Source: Mesotaenium endlicherianum
Taxonomy: Eukaryota > Streptophyta > Zygnematophyceae > Zygnematales > Mesotaeniaceae
Assembly: GCA_009602735.1 (NCBI GenBank)
Contig: WELA01011783.1
Location: 256,216 to 290,614, forward strand
Direction of reading: 5' to 3'
DNA length: 34,399 bases
Part shown: one piece after another, positions 1-9,303 of the stretch
Numbering within the stretch: position 1 is the first letter of the stretch
How the letters are laid out: each line of letters starts with the position of its first letter
Notes under the pieces: model-generated
Seen by the model: only the letters and a program-made list of their open reading frames with translations
Databases searched by the model: none
What the model was told of the DNA's origin: nothing
Translations under genes and position numbers: made by a program

Positions 1-2
1 AA

Positions 3-194
3 ATGCCTGNTGTCTATGTGGGGATCAACACCCAAGTGGGTGAAGAGCAGGCTACCATTCTTCGTTCTCCTCGAGGTCCAACTTTAGAGCAAACAGGGTT
101 CTTTAGAAGGCCAGTTGACAGACCTAGAGGGCTGTCCAGATCCAGGTCCAGATCTCCGTCTCCTGATCCTGAAGCCCCAGGAACAACCCCTTAA
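3..194 (+). pseudogene. 3' end of retroelement ORF3 (Arg/Ser-rich tail), family A
   Basis: This is the C-terminal end of an open frame that runs in from beyond the left edge. It ends in a run of Arg-Ser dipeptides followed by SPSPDPEAPG and a stop. Nearly the same peptide is encoded on the minus strand at 30116-30307, where it is the end of a much longer ORF next to the same LTR, so this is the 3' end of the internal region of a family-A element. The single N at base 10 adds one codon relative to the other copy (an extra GNT), which looks like a gap-closure scar. No known domain is recognised; the RS-like tail is what can be seen. Confidence 0.7.
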
Positions 195-264
195 GGCTGA
201 AAAGGCAGTCAGTAGGGGAGGCTGGTCAGGTTCAATCCCTTTATTTAAGGCTTTGCAGTTTAAT

Positions 265-299
265 GTTGTCGAGGCGACAACAAGTTAAGTTGGAGGGTT
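265..299 (+). other. Hairpin plus polypurine tract before 3' LTR A1
   Basis: A perfect 7-bp inverted repeat (GTTGTCG / CGACAAC, three-base loop, 265-281) is followed by the purine-rich TTAAGTTGGAGGG, which ends two bases before the LTR. The position is right for the polypurine tract that primes plus-strand DNA synthesis in LTR retroelements. The same hairpin-tract pair lies next to the LTR on the minus strand at 30003-30037, so it is a conserved part of the element. A role for the hairpin is inference. Confidence 0.7.
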
Positions 300-968
300 T
301 GTAATAAATCAGTATATTAGTAGATATAATATTCAGTTAAATATAATAGTTAATTTAGTTCAGCCTGCTGAACACTAGTTATTAATCAGTCTGCTGGACT
401 TAATATTTAATACCAGTTTAATGACTCAGCCGGAAGCAGCGAACTCCGTACTCGGTAGCAGCGAACTGCCTTGATATGCATCTAAGTACGATATGCTAGA
501 TGAATGGCCAGATGACATCCCTATGGTGGATGGCTATTCGGGATGATGGGAGATGGCGGTGGATTTGGTTAACCAAGGTCCTACCAACGTGGTTAACTCC
601 CGGGTAGGCGGTGCCATCGCACTGACCGTTGAACAGTAAACTCATTCCATGTACATACGCTAGGCATTGCTCTCGAGTTCGGCATTCGGAAACGAGGCCA
701 ACTCTCTTGTACAGCTACTTGAGAGACACACGAATCCAAGGCGAGAAGCCATTGATACGCACTGTCTTCTAACCTTGCTTATGTATGAGTTTACTGATTT
801 GCATTATTGATGCTAGTTTACTCACATTTGACTTACGAGTACTATTCACTGCTAGTGTATTGTCCTTTGCCGTTTAACCAGTTAACGGAAAATACCATAA
901 AGATTACTTGCTGATATAAAGATCTTCATTAATTGTTAATCGCCTATTTGGTAAGTCGATTCATTTCA
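300..968 (+). repeat. 3' LTR of family-A retroelement (copy A1)
   Basis: The LTR starts TGTAATAAATCAG after the polypurine tract and ends ATTCATTTCA, so it has TG...CA ends. It matches 28013-28730 (plus) and 29284-30002 (minus) over its whole length, but lacks about 50-60 bp present in both near 28160-28210. It is therefore 669 bp against 718-719 bp. The internal sequence to its left (ORF3 tail, hairpin, polypurine tract) makes it a 3' LTR of a plus-strand element. The flank after 968 resembles no retroelement sequence. Confidence 0.88.
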
Positions 969-2035
969 GAGGAAGCGAGAAGGTAAGAGGTTGAATCGAT
1001 GAAGAGTGAAATGGAATGAGATACTTTATTTCTAGAATATCAAATGAATGTACAATGGTTTTGGGACGACTTTATAATCATTGCCAAGAATGGTCAGAAC
1101 GTAGTGGTTGTAATTACTAATAACAATATATAGTGTCCTAGATGATAATTTTATAAAAAAACATCTTGCATAAATATGAGAAGTATACACGTGTAAGATG
1201 GTCACGAGATGTGTACATATAAGTGGCCAACTTCCTGCCATATATTCTGAGGCCTAAGGCCTGCAACAATCAAATCCCTCAAGTCCCGCTTCTCACAACC
1301 CTCCCACTCCACTGGTGGATTGCTCCATCACACCCCCCAGAAGCTTTTCCAATGCTCCCCTGCTCCACTCTCCATAGATGGGTCGCGCCTCCTGGTTCAC
1401 GCTAAGTATCAGTAGCTGCGCTTTCTAGGTCGTATCGGCGCTACTTTTCTCCTAGTACCATGCTCCTATAACATTACATCCAAGCTAAGTGTACCACTTC
1501 TACTCGTGTGCATTCAATGCCAAATGTGCTCCAAATCTGAATGTGAAAAAGACCACTAATCTCCAATAGCATTGGTAATACAACTAACATGGTCAAAAGT
1601 ACGTTGTAAGTGTTGCTATAATCCAAAAATCCAAATATAATCCAACTCTATAGCCAACGCCCTCAATCTGGCCATGTCAAAGGCCGACATTCCAGAACTA
1701 TTGAAAGTATCTTACTTCAAACTGATTGTAAAGGTTATAAATAAAACAGAATAAATTGTGAATAAATGAATTATAGGGCATGGTAGATCTGTGGAATGTA
1801 CTTCACATACTAAACTGATGACCACCTCAAAGCAGAAGCGTTTGGCAACTCTTATGACAAAAAACATCAAAATTATTGTGGCCTTAGCTCGGACAACCTC
1901 AGACCGTTATTCCTGCCCAAGGAATCTCCCGCAGGAGAAAAAATTATTATGGAACACATATAAGCTGCTGAACAAACAACGATCCTGTTTGGCAATCAAG
2001 CCCACTCTTCAATGAGATCAAGCAGTCCCAAGCAT
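969..2035. other. AT-rich intergenic stretch, no gene seen
   Basis: The sequence has only short open frames, without recognisable domains or biased codon use. AATAAA-like motifs occur around 1738-1768 but no coding region is attached. Nothing further can be supported here. Confidence 0.5.
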
Positions 2036-2655
2036 TTAGCATATTCTTGTATTTAGATTTTTATTGGATTTAGTAACCAGCCTATTAGAAGGCAAGCACA
2101 ATAGGTACATGTGTGTGTGTGCAAAGGTAGATCTTAGAGGCTGACTCCATACATTGAATCCGCGTCTAACCCGCCAGGTTTTCATGGTATAAGTGCTAGA
2201 GATGTCCCTAGTGAGACATCTTTTAGAAGTCCCACTTTGGCAAGTTGTGAGTGACAGAGTTATCAGTAAAGCATACACTTTCATCTTTTGAGGTTTTAGG
2301 GCCACTAGTCTCTCTTGTGAAGAGCAAGCCAACCTCTCCTAGGTTGGCTTCCAGTCACTTGAAGAACTTCACAAGTGATGAGTCACGCCTTACACCCTTG
2401 CATGGGACTACTCTACGAAGCTCATGCTATGTGCTTCCAGTGATCTTTTGGGCCATAGTTCATTAGTTGTCCAAATTACATTCTTGAGGTGCTCACTCTG
2501 GATAGTACACACTCCTTGCATTAAAACATTAACACTTGCCTCCCTTTTTGGCTATTTAAGCCACATGTATCATAGACTTTATTGCAACAAAGCGTGCTGA
2601 CTTGCCTTGTACTACTTATGTCATTGACGCACGGCCGAGCTTTTAACGCATGACA
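2036..2655 (-). repeat. Family-C LTR-like repeat, truncated copy C1
   Basis: Read on the minus strand from 2655, it begins TGTCATGCGTTAA. It then matches 5071 onward and 20295 onward through shared blocks such as TACATGTGGCTT, GGAGTGTGTACT and AGTGAGCACCTCAAGA. The match stops near 2036 after an AAGAATATGCTAAATG-like block, so only about the first half of the 1.15-kb repeat is present. Short open frames here, on both strands, are fragments of the repeat and not genes. Confidence 0.75.
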
Positions 2656-2942
2656 CTATTGACAAAGCTGCAAAATGGCAAGAAACATTGAGAAAGGAAG
2701 GATATGGTACAAGGAGACTTTTAAAACTTTGATGGCACCAGAGAGAAAGGGGACTAGTATGCTCCAAAGACCTTGGGACTAACCTTTCCTTTCAAAAAGA
2801 AAAATGGATCTTTCAACAAGTTTGCTAAGCAGGCAATGTTGCAAAAATTGCAGACGGTTGGTCAAACTACGGAAAACACGGACATCAACGAAGGATTTCT
2901 CAACCTGGATATCAAGCACTTGGCTACAAATAGAGTGTAGGT

Positions 2943-3140
2943 CTGCGCACCTGTAACAAGAAGGGTCTATCTGAGGATGAGTGTTGGTCAAAGAACCCGC
3001 ACTTGAAGCTAGCATGGGCCAAAAACGCCACTCAAAAAGCAGAGAAGGAGAAGACCAAAGAGAATGGCAATTCAGGTTTCCGTAAGAGCAATCAGAAGTA
3101 TGATGCCTTTAGAGTTGAAATCGCTGAGCTCAAAGCTTAA
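2943..3140 (+). pseudogene. Ty1/copia-type gag zinc-knuckle remnant
   Basis: A 66-codon open frame starts at the remains of a retroviral-type zinc knuckle: LRTCNKKGLSEDECWSKNP. In Ty1/copia Gag proteins the pattern is C-x2-C-x4-H-x4-C, followed by a W and a KxP segment. Here the second and last Cys and the trailing W...NP are kept, while the first Cys is lost and the His is replaced by Leu. A Lys/Glu-rich segment follows up to the stop. Upstream sequence (about 2690-2940) holds broken gag-like pieces in other frames. The knuckle would have bound element RNA; this copy cannot be functional. Confidence 0.55.
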
Positions 3141-4216
3141 TTGGCTAAGATGCACACACTAGGGGCCTACTATGACGCTCCATGATGTGGCAAAAAAGAT
3201 TGTCTGTAAGGGTGCAAAAGTTGCTGCCAGCAAGCAAAATATGGCACCAACAGTTGAACGGGTTGATAAAAATCTATTGGTGCCCAAGAATGACACGTTT
3301 TGAGTTACGACTCAACAAAGAAGAGGTCGCCCATATGCAACAAACGAAGCCTGGTGCATGCAAATCAACGATTTTTTGAAGGGAAGATTGCAAGTACCCG
3401 TGAGTAATCGTATGCAGCACATGTTCATGTCTTCATTAGCTGATCTTGGGATTAAGTTCCTCGTCAAAATTGATGAGGCTGAGAGCAGTTCATTGAGGTT
3501 GAGAACGGAGCAAATAGTGTGTCGCTACCAACCAACTTCACCGCGGCTAAAGTGCAGAATAATGAGGGAGTCCTTAACACTAGGTAGACGATGGTGCCAA
3601 ATGTGGACCTAAAATCAAATATGACACCACTGGAAGCCTGTATTCTGTAACATGTTTCATTACATTTGTCTAATCACAATTAAACGAGCCTTGTATGCCT
3701 GAAAGCACAAAGACCTAAATATAACCGGGAAATTAGTTTTAGAGCAGACAGACAAGTATTGACAAAATTGTACGACTTTGTCGGCCAAGAAGCAGTAAAA
3801 AAATTGAACAAAACTTCTCATTTGAAAGCACTTTGCATTCCTCTCTTGTGTCTTGAAATAGCCATGGCTGCCATTGCATCTCCGTCTAGTGGTGTTGTGG
3901 TTGGGGTAGGCACTAGAATACTAACTCCTAGCAAGATTTGGGGAGAAGTACGAGCACACCAAGAGGCTGGATTGAAGTTTGAGCAATTCTGTTTGATCGG
4001 GGAGCTTGAAGAAGAGGTCACTAAGCACAAGGGAAGTAAGTATAAGACATATTTTGCATACGATGGGGATTAGAAGACATGGATCGTTTGTTCATATTGC
4101 AGCACATTCCAAACGGACTCGAAATAGAGTGGATCAAGCATTATGAGGGAGTCATTGGGATCCGGCCTCAATCTAGCCCTAATTTGCAAAATCTTGCATT
4201 TCATAGCCTTCCTTAG
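3141..4216 (+). other. Decayed coding-like stretch, unidentified
   Basis: Several short plus-strand frames follow the gag remnant (3182-3379, 3358-3612, 3759-4073) without a recognisable domain. The longest, 3759-4073 (104 codons), includes LTKLYDFVGQ-like and GELEEEVTKHKG segments. After its stop comes a TWIVCSYC segment with a CxxC pair. These could be parts of an old retroelement or a transposase-like gene broken by frameshifts. I do not recognise the family, and the evidence for protein coding is weak. Confidence 0.25.
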
Positions 4217-4540
4217 ACAAGAACGGAAATCACTACAGAAAAAGAAGAGGCTGTCGTAGAGAGGAGAGGATCATCAGAGCTGTCAGATGAGGAGTTTCAA
4301 GTAGTAAATGAGGAGGACGAAGAAGACGTAGAATCGGTTAGAATGAGGGGAAGGCCTAGTAAGGATAAGGGACTTGCTATTGATGTACCAGGTTGTAGGA
4401 AGAAGAAATATAATAGAAAAGATGCAGCATAAGAAACTAAGAAGAAGAAAGCTCAGAGGGGATACAAACAGAAGAAGATATTTAAGGAGGCTAGATGGAC
4501 TGCAAGGCACTTTCCTAGCCATGTGGATAAGGGAGGTTGA
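4217..4540 (+). pseudogene. Acidic AT-hook-like reading frame with an internal stop, unidentified
   Basis: A frame open from 4217 to a stop at 4430-4432 and again to 4538-4540 encodes a Glu/Asp-rich stretch (DEEFQVVNEEDEEDVESV), then RMRGRPSKDKG, then a Lys-rich segment and WTARHFPSH. The GRP core flanked by Arg/Lys resembles an AT-hook, a minor-groove DNA-binding motif. An acidic-basic layout followed by a W...FP segment is seen in some transposon-derived DNA-binding proteins, but no family assignment is possible. The in-frame TAA and the lack of an obvious start suggest a broken gene. Confidence 0.3.
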
Positions 4541-5070
4541 ACTAATTATGTCATTTGCATGTCGTTTGGGAGTCGCAAAAAGGAAGGCTAGGTGCCAGTT
4601 TATGTGTCGATAATGCAACGTGCACATGTGTCCTCATACATGCTTTGATATCTTTCACACCATCAGAAATATTTTACATGTAGATGTTCCTCCATTTAGG
4701 CTCCCTAATGGCTTCTTGGCCCAGTAGTATGTTGGGAGGTCACAAACACTAAAGACACTGTTATTTTACTGATGCAATGTGTTAACTTAGTAAGAGGTGA
4801 ACATAACAAAACAACTTCGATTGAAATGCATATAGTATTCTTGAAGCTATGTAAAAATTGATTTTGCTGCTTGGACACCTTGCTCCTAAAGTTATAGAAC
4901 CATCCAAAAAAAACCTGGTGTCAGTTTTGACACCAAAGTTTGAGTGGATGCTACTTTGTGTGCAGTGAATAAATCACAAATTTGTGAGTGCAATGCACTT
5001 TGCATATCATAGGGTAGGCTAGGACAAATCAAGATGTCCCACTTTGCTATACTTTTCCAAATATTGCGGC
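4541..5070. other. AT-rich intergenic stretch, no gene seen
   Basis: Only short frames are present and no domain is recognised. It ends at the left flank (CGGC) of the family-C repeat copy. Confidence 0.4.
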
Positions 5071-6215
5071 TGTCGTGCAGTAGAAGATCGAGTGCGTATC
5101 ATCGACACAAGCACTGCATAATAAGCAAGCAGGCTTTGCTGCAATGAAGTCTATAATACATGTGGCTTTATAGCCAAAAAGGTAGTCAAGCGTCAAATGT
5201 TTTAATTAAGGAGTGTGTACTCTCCAGAGTGAGCACCTCAAGACTGTAATCTGGTAGGAAAACAATTAATGAAGTCTGGCCCAAAAGAGCACTGGAAGCA
5301 CATCATGATCTTCAAGAGTAGTCCTATGGCAGGGTTTAAGCTGTGACTTTGCTCACCACTTGTGAAGTTCTTCAAGTGACTGGAAGCCAGGAGGGCTTGC
5401 TCTTCACAAGAAAGAGACTAAGTGGTCCTGAAAACACAAGAGTAAAAAGTGTAAGCTTAACTGATAACTCTGTGACTTACAACTGGCATAATGGGACTTC
5501 TAAAAAGATGTTCCTCTAGGGACATTTCTAGTACTTATAGTCCTGGAAACTTGGCGTCAAATGCGGCGGATCCAATGCATGTAGTCACTCTAGGAGGCTC
5601 TCCTATGTCCATTAATGTGTACAAGGCATGTACTAGCGCTCCTATAGGCTAAGCATAACTCAAACCAATCAAAGCAAAGCACGTAGAATATGCTATGTGT
5701 CTCTCATTGGTGGAGCTTACCTTGGGTGATTCTACCTAGATAGCGCCTCAAAAGTGAATCTGGAACTTGAGGAAGCTTCCTCTAGGAGTAGGTGATGCAG
5801 TCACCAAGTTATAGCCTCAATGATGCACTTATACTATAGAAATGCAAGACTTATGTAGTTTAAGGGGCTCGCGGATTTGTGCGTACAAAGCTAGGGGTCC
5901 TTGGGGTCAATAGTAGCCAACAATGTCACCTTTGGGTACATTGAGTCACAAGTTGGCCATTTGGTGTGATTCCGCTAGGGGCCAAAAGGGGTGCGGACTA
6001 GATCGCGCCTATCTCGCTCGATACTTAACCAAATGACGCGAAATTGGTGCCATTTGGAAGATGCTTTGACGCGCTACACTTTGGTGACTTGAAAATCTAG
6101 AAAAGGTCAACACATGGATGCACAAGGTCACTGCAAAGTCGGTCTTCCTAGGTTGATGGTTCACACATATGGAGCTCGGTTTTGTACGTCAACCTTGACT
6201 CGATAAATCATGACA
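5071..6215 (+). repeat. Family-C repeat, complete copy C2 (probable solo LTR)
   Basis: This 1145-bp unit starts TGTCGTGCAG and ends AAATCATGACA, giving TG...CA ends with a short inverted terminal match (TGTCGTG against TGTCATG). It is flanked on both sides by CGGC, a candidate 4-bp target duplication (5067-5070 and 6216-6219). It aligns along its length with 20295-21443 and with the minus-strand fragment 2036-2655. No internal coding region is seen, so a solo LTR is the best reading. A non-autonomous DNA element is less likely because the terminal inverted repeat is so short. Confidence 0.65.
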
Positions 6216-6338
6216 CGGCAAACAATAACGTACTTTTTCCTCACGCATGTGCAAAGTCACTAAAAGTACAAAAACTTTTTTAAATACCAACGCTAACATC
6301 GGAGTAATTATATGGCCAAAAAGCTTATTCAAAAGTGA

Positions 6339-6869
6339 ATGTGGACATGTATGGCTTGCTTGCACCACATAAGTACTTATTTTAGAATGGCCATTCAAAA
6401 ACAGCCTTCGGTGGTGTCGGTTTTGGTTCCACAAGCAGTAAACCTAGTGTTAAAGCAAACAACTAGGCGACATAGGCCATCGTGTTGGTTGGACACAGGA
6501 ACACATCAAATCATACTGGGTGAAAGAGTTGTTGAAGCTCTAGGCCTCACAGAGAAGGATATGGAAGAAAGTTATTTATGCCTGCTAGTTGCATCTGGGC
6601 AAAAAGCATGTGGTACTACCCTGAAGCCAGTGAGAATCTCAATGAATTGGGGAAAACCTCAAGATGTTGTGCTATTGATGATACACACCGTTGTTGAGGC
6701 GGGGAACTATGATACCCTTCTGGGGACGACAGATGAATTCACTGGGATTGGCCGTCAACCCAGAAGGTGCGAGACCGGTTCCGAAGCATTCCATTGTGTT
6801 GTCTTATTGGAGCTGAGCAGAGGTGACGAGATATACTTTTTAAATCTGGAAAATCAATTTGCTATCTAA
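6339..6869 (+). pseudogene. Retropepsin-like aspartic protease fragment of an LTR retroelement
   Basis: The 176-codon frame contains SCWLDTGTHQIILGERVVEALGL, shown here in part, in which D-T-G-T is the active-site signature of retroviral-type aspartic proteases. The following hydrophobic strand and an E-A-L-G-L helix start are typical. About 65 residues later GNYDTLLG matches the conserved YDxLLG block at the other end of the domain. Such domains cut Gag-Pol polyproteins and work as dimers. No gag or reverse transcriptase continues in this frame on either side, so it is an isolated fragment. A related but differently broken protease lies on the minus strand at 24681-25113. Confidence 0.6.
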
Positions 6870-7587
6870 AATCTTGTCAACGTCAAAACATGAAACGTCC
6901 AGACTCCACAGGTAGTTGAGCCTACTCAAAAGCTGGGAGAATCGAACAGAAGAAAACCTGAAGAATCGAACCTGCATCAAACCTGCATTGAACCTAGATG
7001 GACTTACACGCAAGGTTTGGGGAACAATGATGACGGCAGTTGACCGTCAAAGTTGGGGAGTCAAAGACCAGGCCGCCTGCCGAGCAGCCTCGCGCGTTTT
7101 CCTCTTCGTTTTTTGAAATCAGGGCCTGTGACAAAATTTGGCTAAAAAAAGTGTACAACCCCTTTAGAGGCACCTGTACATGACTTTTTAAGTGAGGCAG
7201 CTTGGAGTCATCGGGCGCTGAAACTGCATGTAATGCATTCATTTGAGAGAGGCAGCAACTACGTGCCCTGCAAGATTGTGACAGCGCTTCGCATCTTCCA
7301 CGATCGTTCATCTCCCTCTGGCTCCAACGACGATGCTCAAGAGAATCTGTCACTCACGTTCACTGTGATCTTTATCTGGCATGTGCCTTGCTTCATTCAT
7401 TCTTGGGGTGAGCAAGTTTCTTCTCCTTACGGCCTTGATGATGAAGCACATGTCTACAACACAACAGCAGTTAATTAAGGGAATCGCCTGGCATCCAACG
7501 CTGCCGTGGAAGTTTTAGATTGCTGCCAAGGACTTCACTGCGGGTGACCTTTGTTCCCCACGCGTGGTCGCGCCAGGCAGGTCCTGG
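6870..7587. promoter_or_regulatory. Upstream region of the host gene, promoter not resolved
   Basis: This stretch changes from AT-rich flank to the GC-rich gene island. It has several TTGAC/GTCAA words around 7030-7070 but no clear TATA box that can be tied to a start site. A short frame at 7233-7478 has no recognisable content and may be 5' leader or an upstream ORF. Transcript data would be needed to place the start of transcription. Confidence 0.3.
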
Positions 7588-9221
7588 ATGACGGCTGATC
7601 GGACGCCAGGATTGACGCCTCAGTGCAACCTATGGACCCTGAAGGAGCGCCTGGATCAGTGCCGGCAGAAAGTAGACCTGCTGAAAAGGTCTGCTGCGAC
7701 TTCGGCTCTCTCCGGTAGTAGGCCTCTCCTTCTGCAGCAAGGCATGGGCAACAGAGGCTTTCGATCTCTCCTCCCCATTCAATCCCCACAGGATGGTCCT
7801 CCTCTGGCTCTTCCGGCGCCCTCAGAGCCGGCCGCCGTCCAACCAACAGGTGTTCAGCGGGCAGGGATTCAACAGGCAGGTGATCAGCTCACAGGTGTTC
7901 AATTGGCAGGTGCTTCGGACGGAGCAGCGCGCACGGATGGATGGGGAGGCAAATCTGCCGGGGGTGCCCATGCTCCTCCTGCCGCCAGGGGGGGCCCTCC
8001 TCAGGCGAGATGGGAAACTGAGCCAGTGGGGACGCGCAGGGGGGCAGTTGCTTCGGTCCCACATGAGTCAATTTCAATTAAGGGCTTAGATGTGGCCATA
8101 GATGCTTTGGACGGCCCTGATGCCAGCATAGAACTCCCCCCTCCTCAGCCTCCTCTCCCCCTCCAGGGCAATATTGCTCTCCCTCTCACCAGGTCTGTTC
8201 CACTTTTTCATGAAGGTCTAGCACGGGGAGGGCGGGGGGGAGGCCGTGGGGGAGGGCGAGGGGGAGGGCGAGAGACGGTGGATATGGCAGGGGTGGGAAG
8301 GCAGGGGCTCTCCTTGCCAGGGTCTCCGCCATCAACGGCCGAAGATGCAGGAGCATCAGCAGCACAGGTTGTAGGGGGCGACAGGTCGCAGCCACAAGGA
8401 GCAGCAGCAGGGAAGGTGTGCCTCTCAGAACCCTCGCTTGGCGTTCCTGGCGGTGCTCTGAGTGAGACGTGCGCCGCACAGCAGCTCGGTCTTGACGCAT
8501 ATGTCGCAGCAGGCCAATCGCAAGATGCAGCAGATCAGGGGCTGCAAACGCTGTGCATGCCCACACACGCATTCCAACCTGCACACCCACACCCACACCT
8601 GCACCCGCCTGCACGTGCGCGAGCATGCGCCTTTGCGGAATTCTCAACAGATGCTGCTGCAGGCGTGGGAGGCGCCACCGCGGCCGCCAGAGCTGTGGAC
8701 GTTGTGGAGGCCATGGCTGTAGAGGCTGGTGCCACAGGAGACGCAGAGAGAGACACAGCAGCAGCAGCAGCAGAGGAGGGTCCTGCTGCCTCTGGAGCAG
8801 CAGCAGGACCAGGCACGGCAGCAGTAGCAGCAGCCATAGGAGAAGCAGCAGCAGCCGGAGCAGAAGCCGGAGCAGAGCCAGTAGTCGCTGCAGAAGCACG
8901 CGCAGGAGATGCCGCAGCAGCACCAGCAGCACCAACAGCAGCACCAGCACCAGCAGCAGGAGCGCGAGAAGCATCAGCAGCAGCTCCTCAAGTAGCAGGA
9001 GCTGCAGCTGCAGCAGCAGCAGCGGCAGAGGCTGGTGGCCCTCCTCCCCCTCCTTTCCCTCCCGCTCCTCCCAAGTGTCCTCCCGAGATCCCTAGGGAGC
9101 TGGTAGCGGTGTACGCGAGGGGCGAGGGGTGGCCGTATGCGCCGCAGGACTGGCCCATGGAGGGCGACAGGTGGGGCTGGAAGGTGGGCCGCAGATCCTC
9201 CGCCGGCTTCTGGAGCGACAG
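7588..9221 (+). CDS. Exon 1: low-complexity N-terminus and first conserved block
   Basis: The frame is open from a GTG at 7564; the first ATG is at 7588 (MTADRTPG), chosen as start, with a later one at 7744. It contains a Gly/Arg RGG-type run near 8220-8272, a His/Pro run near 8570-8620, and a long Ala-rich segment from CAG-type triplets (about 8755-9030). The conserved end follows: CPPEIPRELVAVYARGEG, then WPYAPQDWP and GDRWGWKVGRRSS. Codons in this last part end in G or C almost throughout, unlike the repeats. The donor is gacag|gtgtgc after FWSDR, leaving phase 2. Confidence 0.75.
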
Positions 9222-9256
9222 GTGTGCAGCTCGGCACGGGCGTGTTCGTGCGCTTC

Positions 9257-9303
<47 letters not shown>

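Noticed and set aside
8186..8974. 262-codon Leu-rich minus-strand frame and 180-codon Ser-rich plus-strand frame (8553-9095)
   Set aside because: Both are shadow readings of the CAG/GCA repeat in exon 1. The Ala-reading frame is the one that continues into the conserved block and joins across intron 1.
9259..9302. CT repeat considered as a protein-coding Leu-Ser or Ser-Leu tract
   Set aside because: It lies inside intron 1, whose removal restores a conserved motif.
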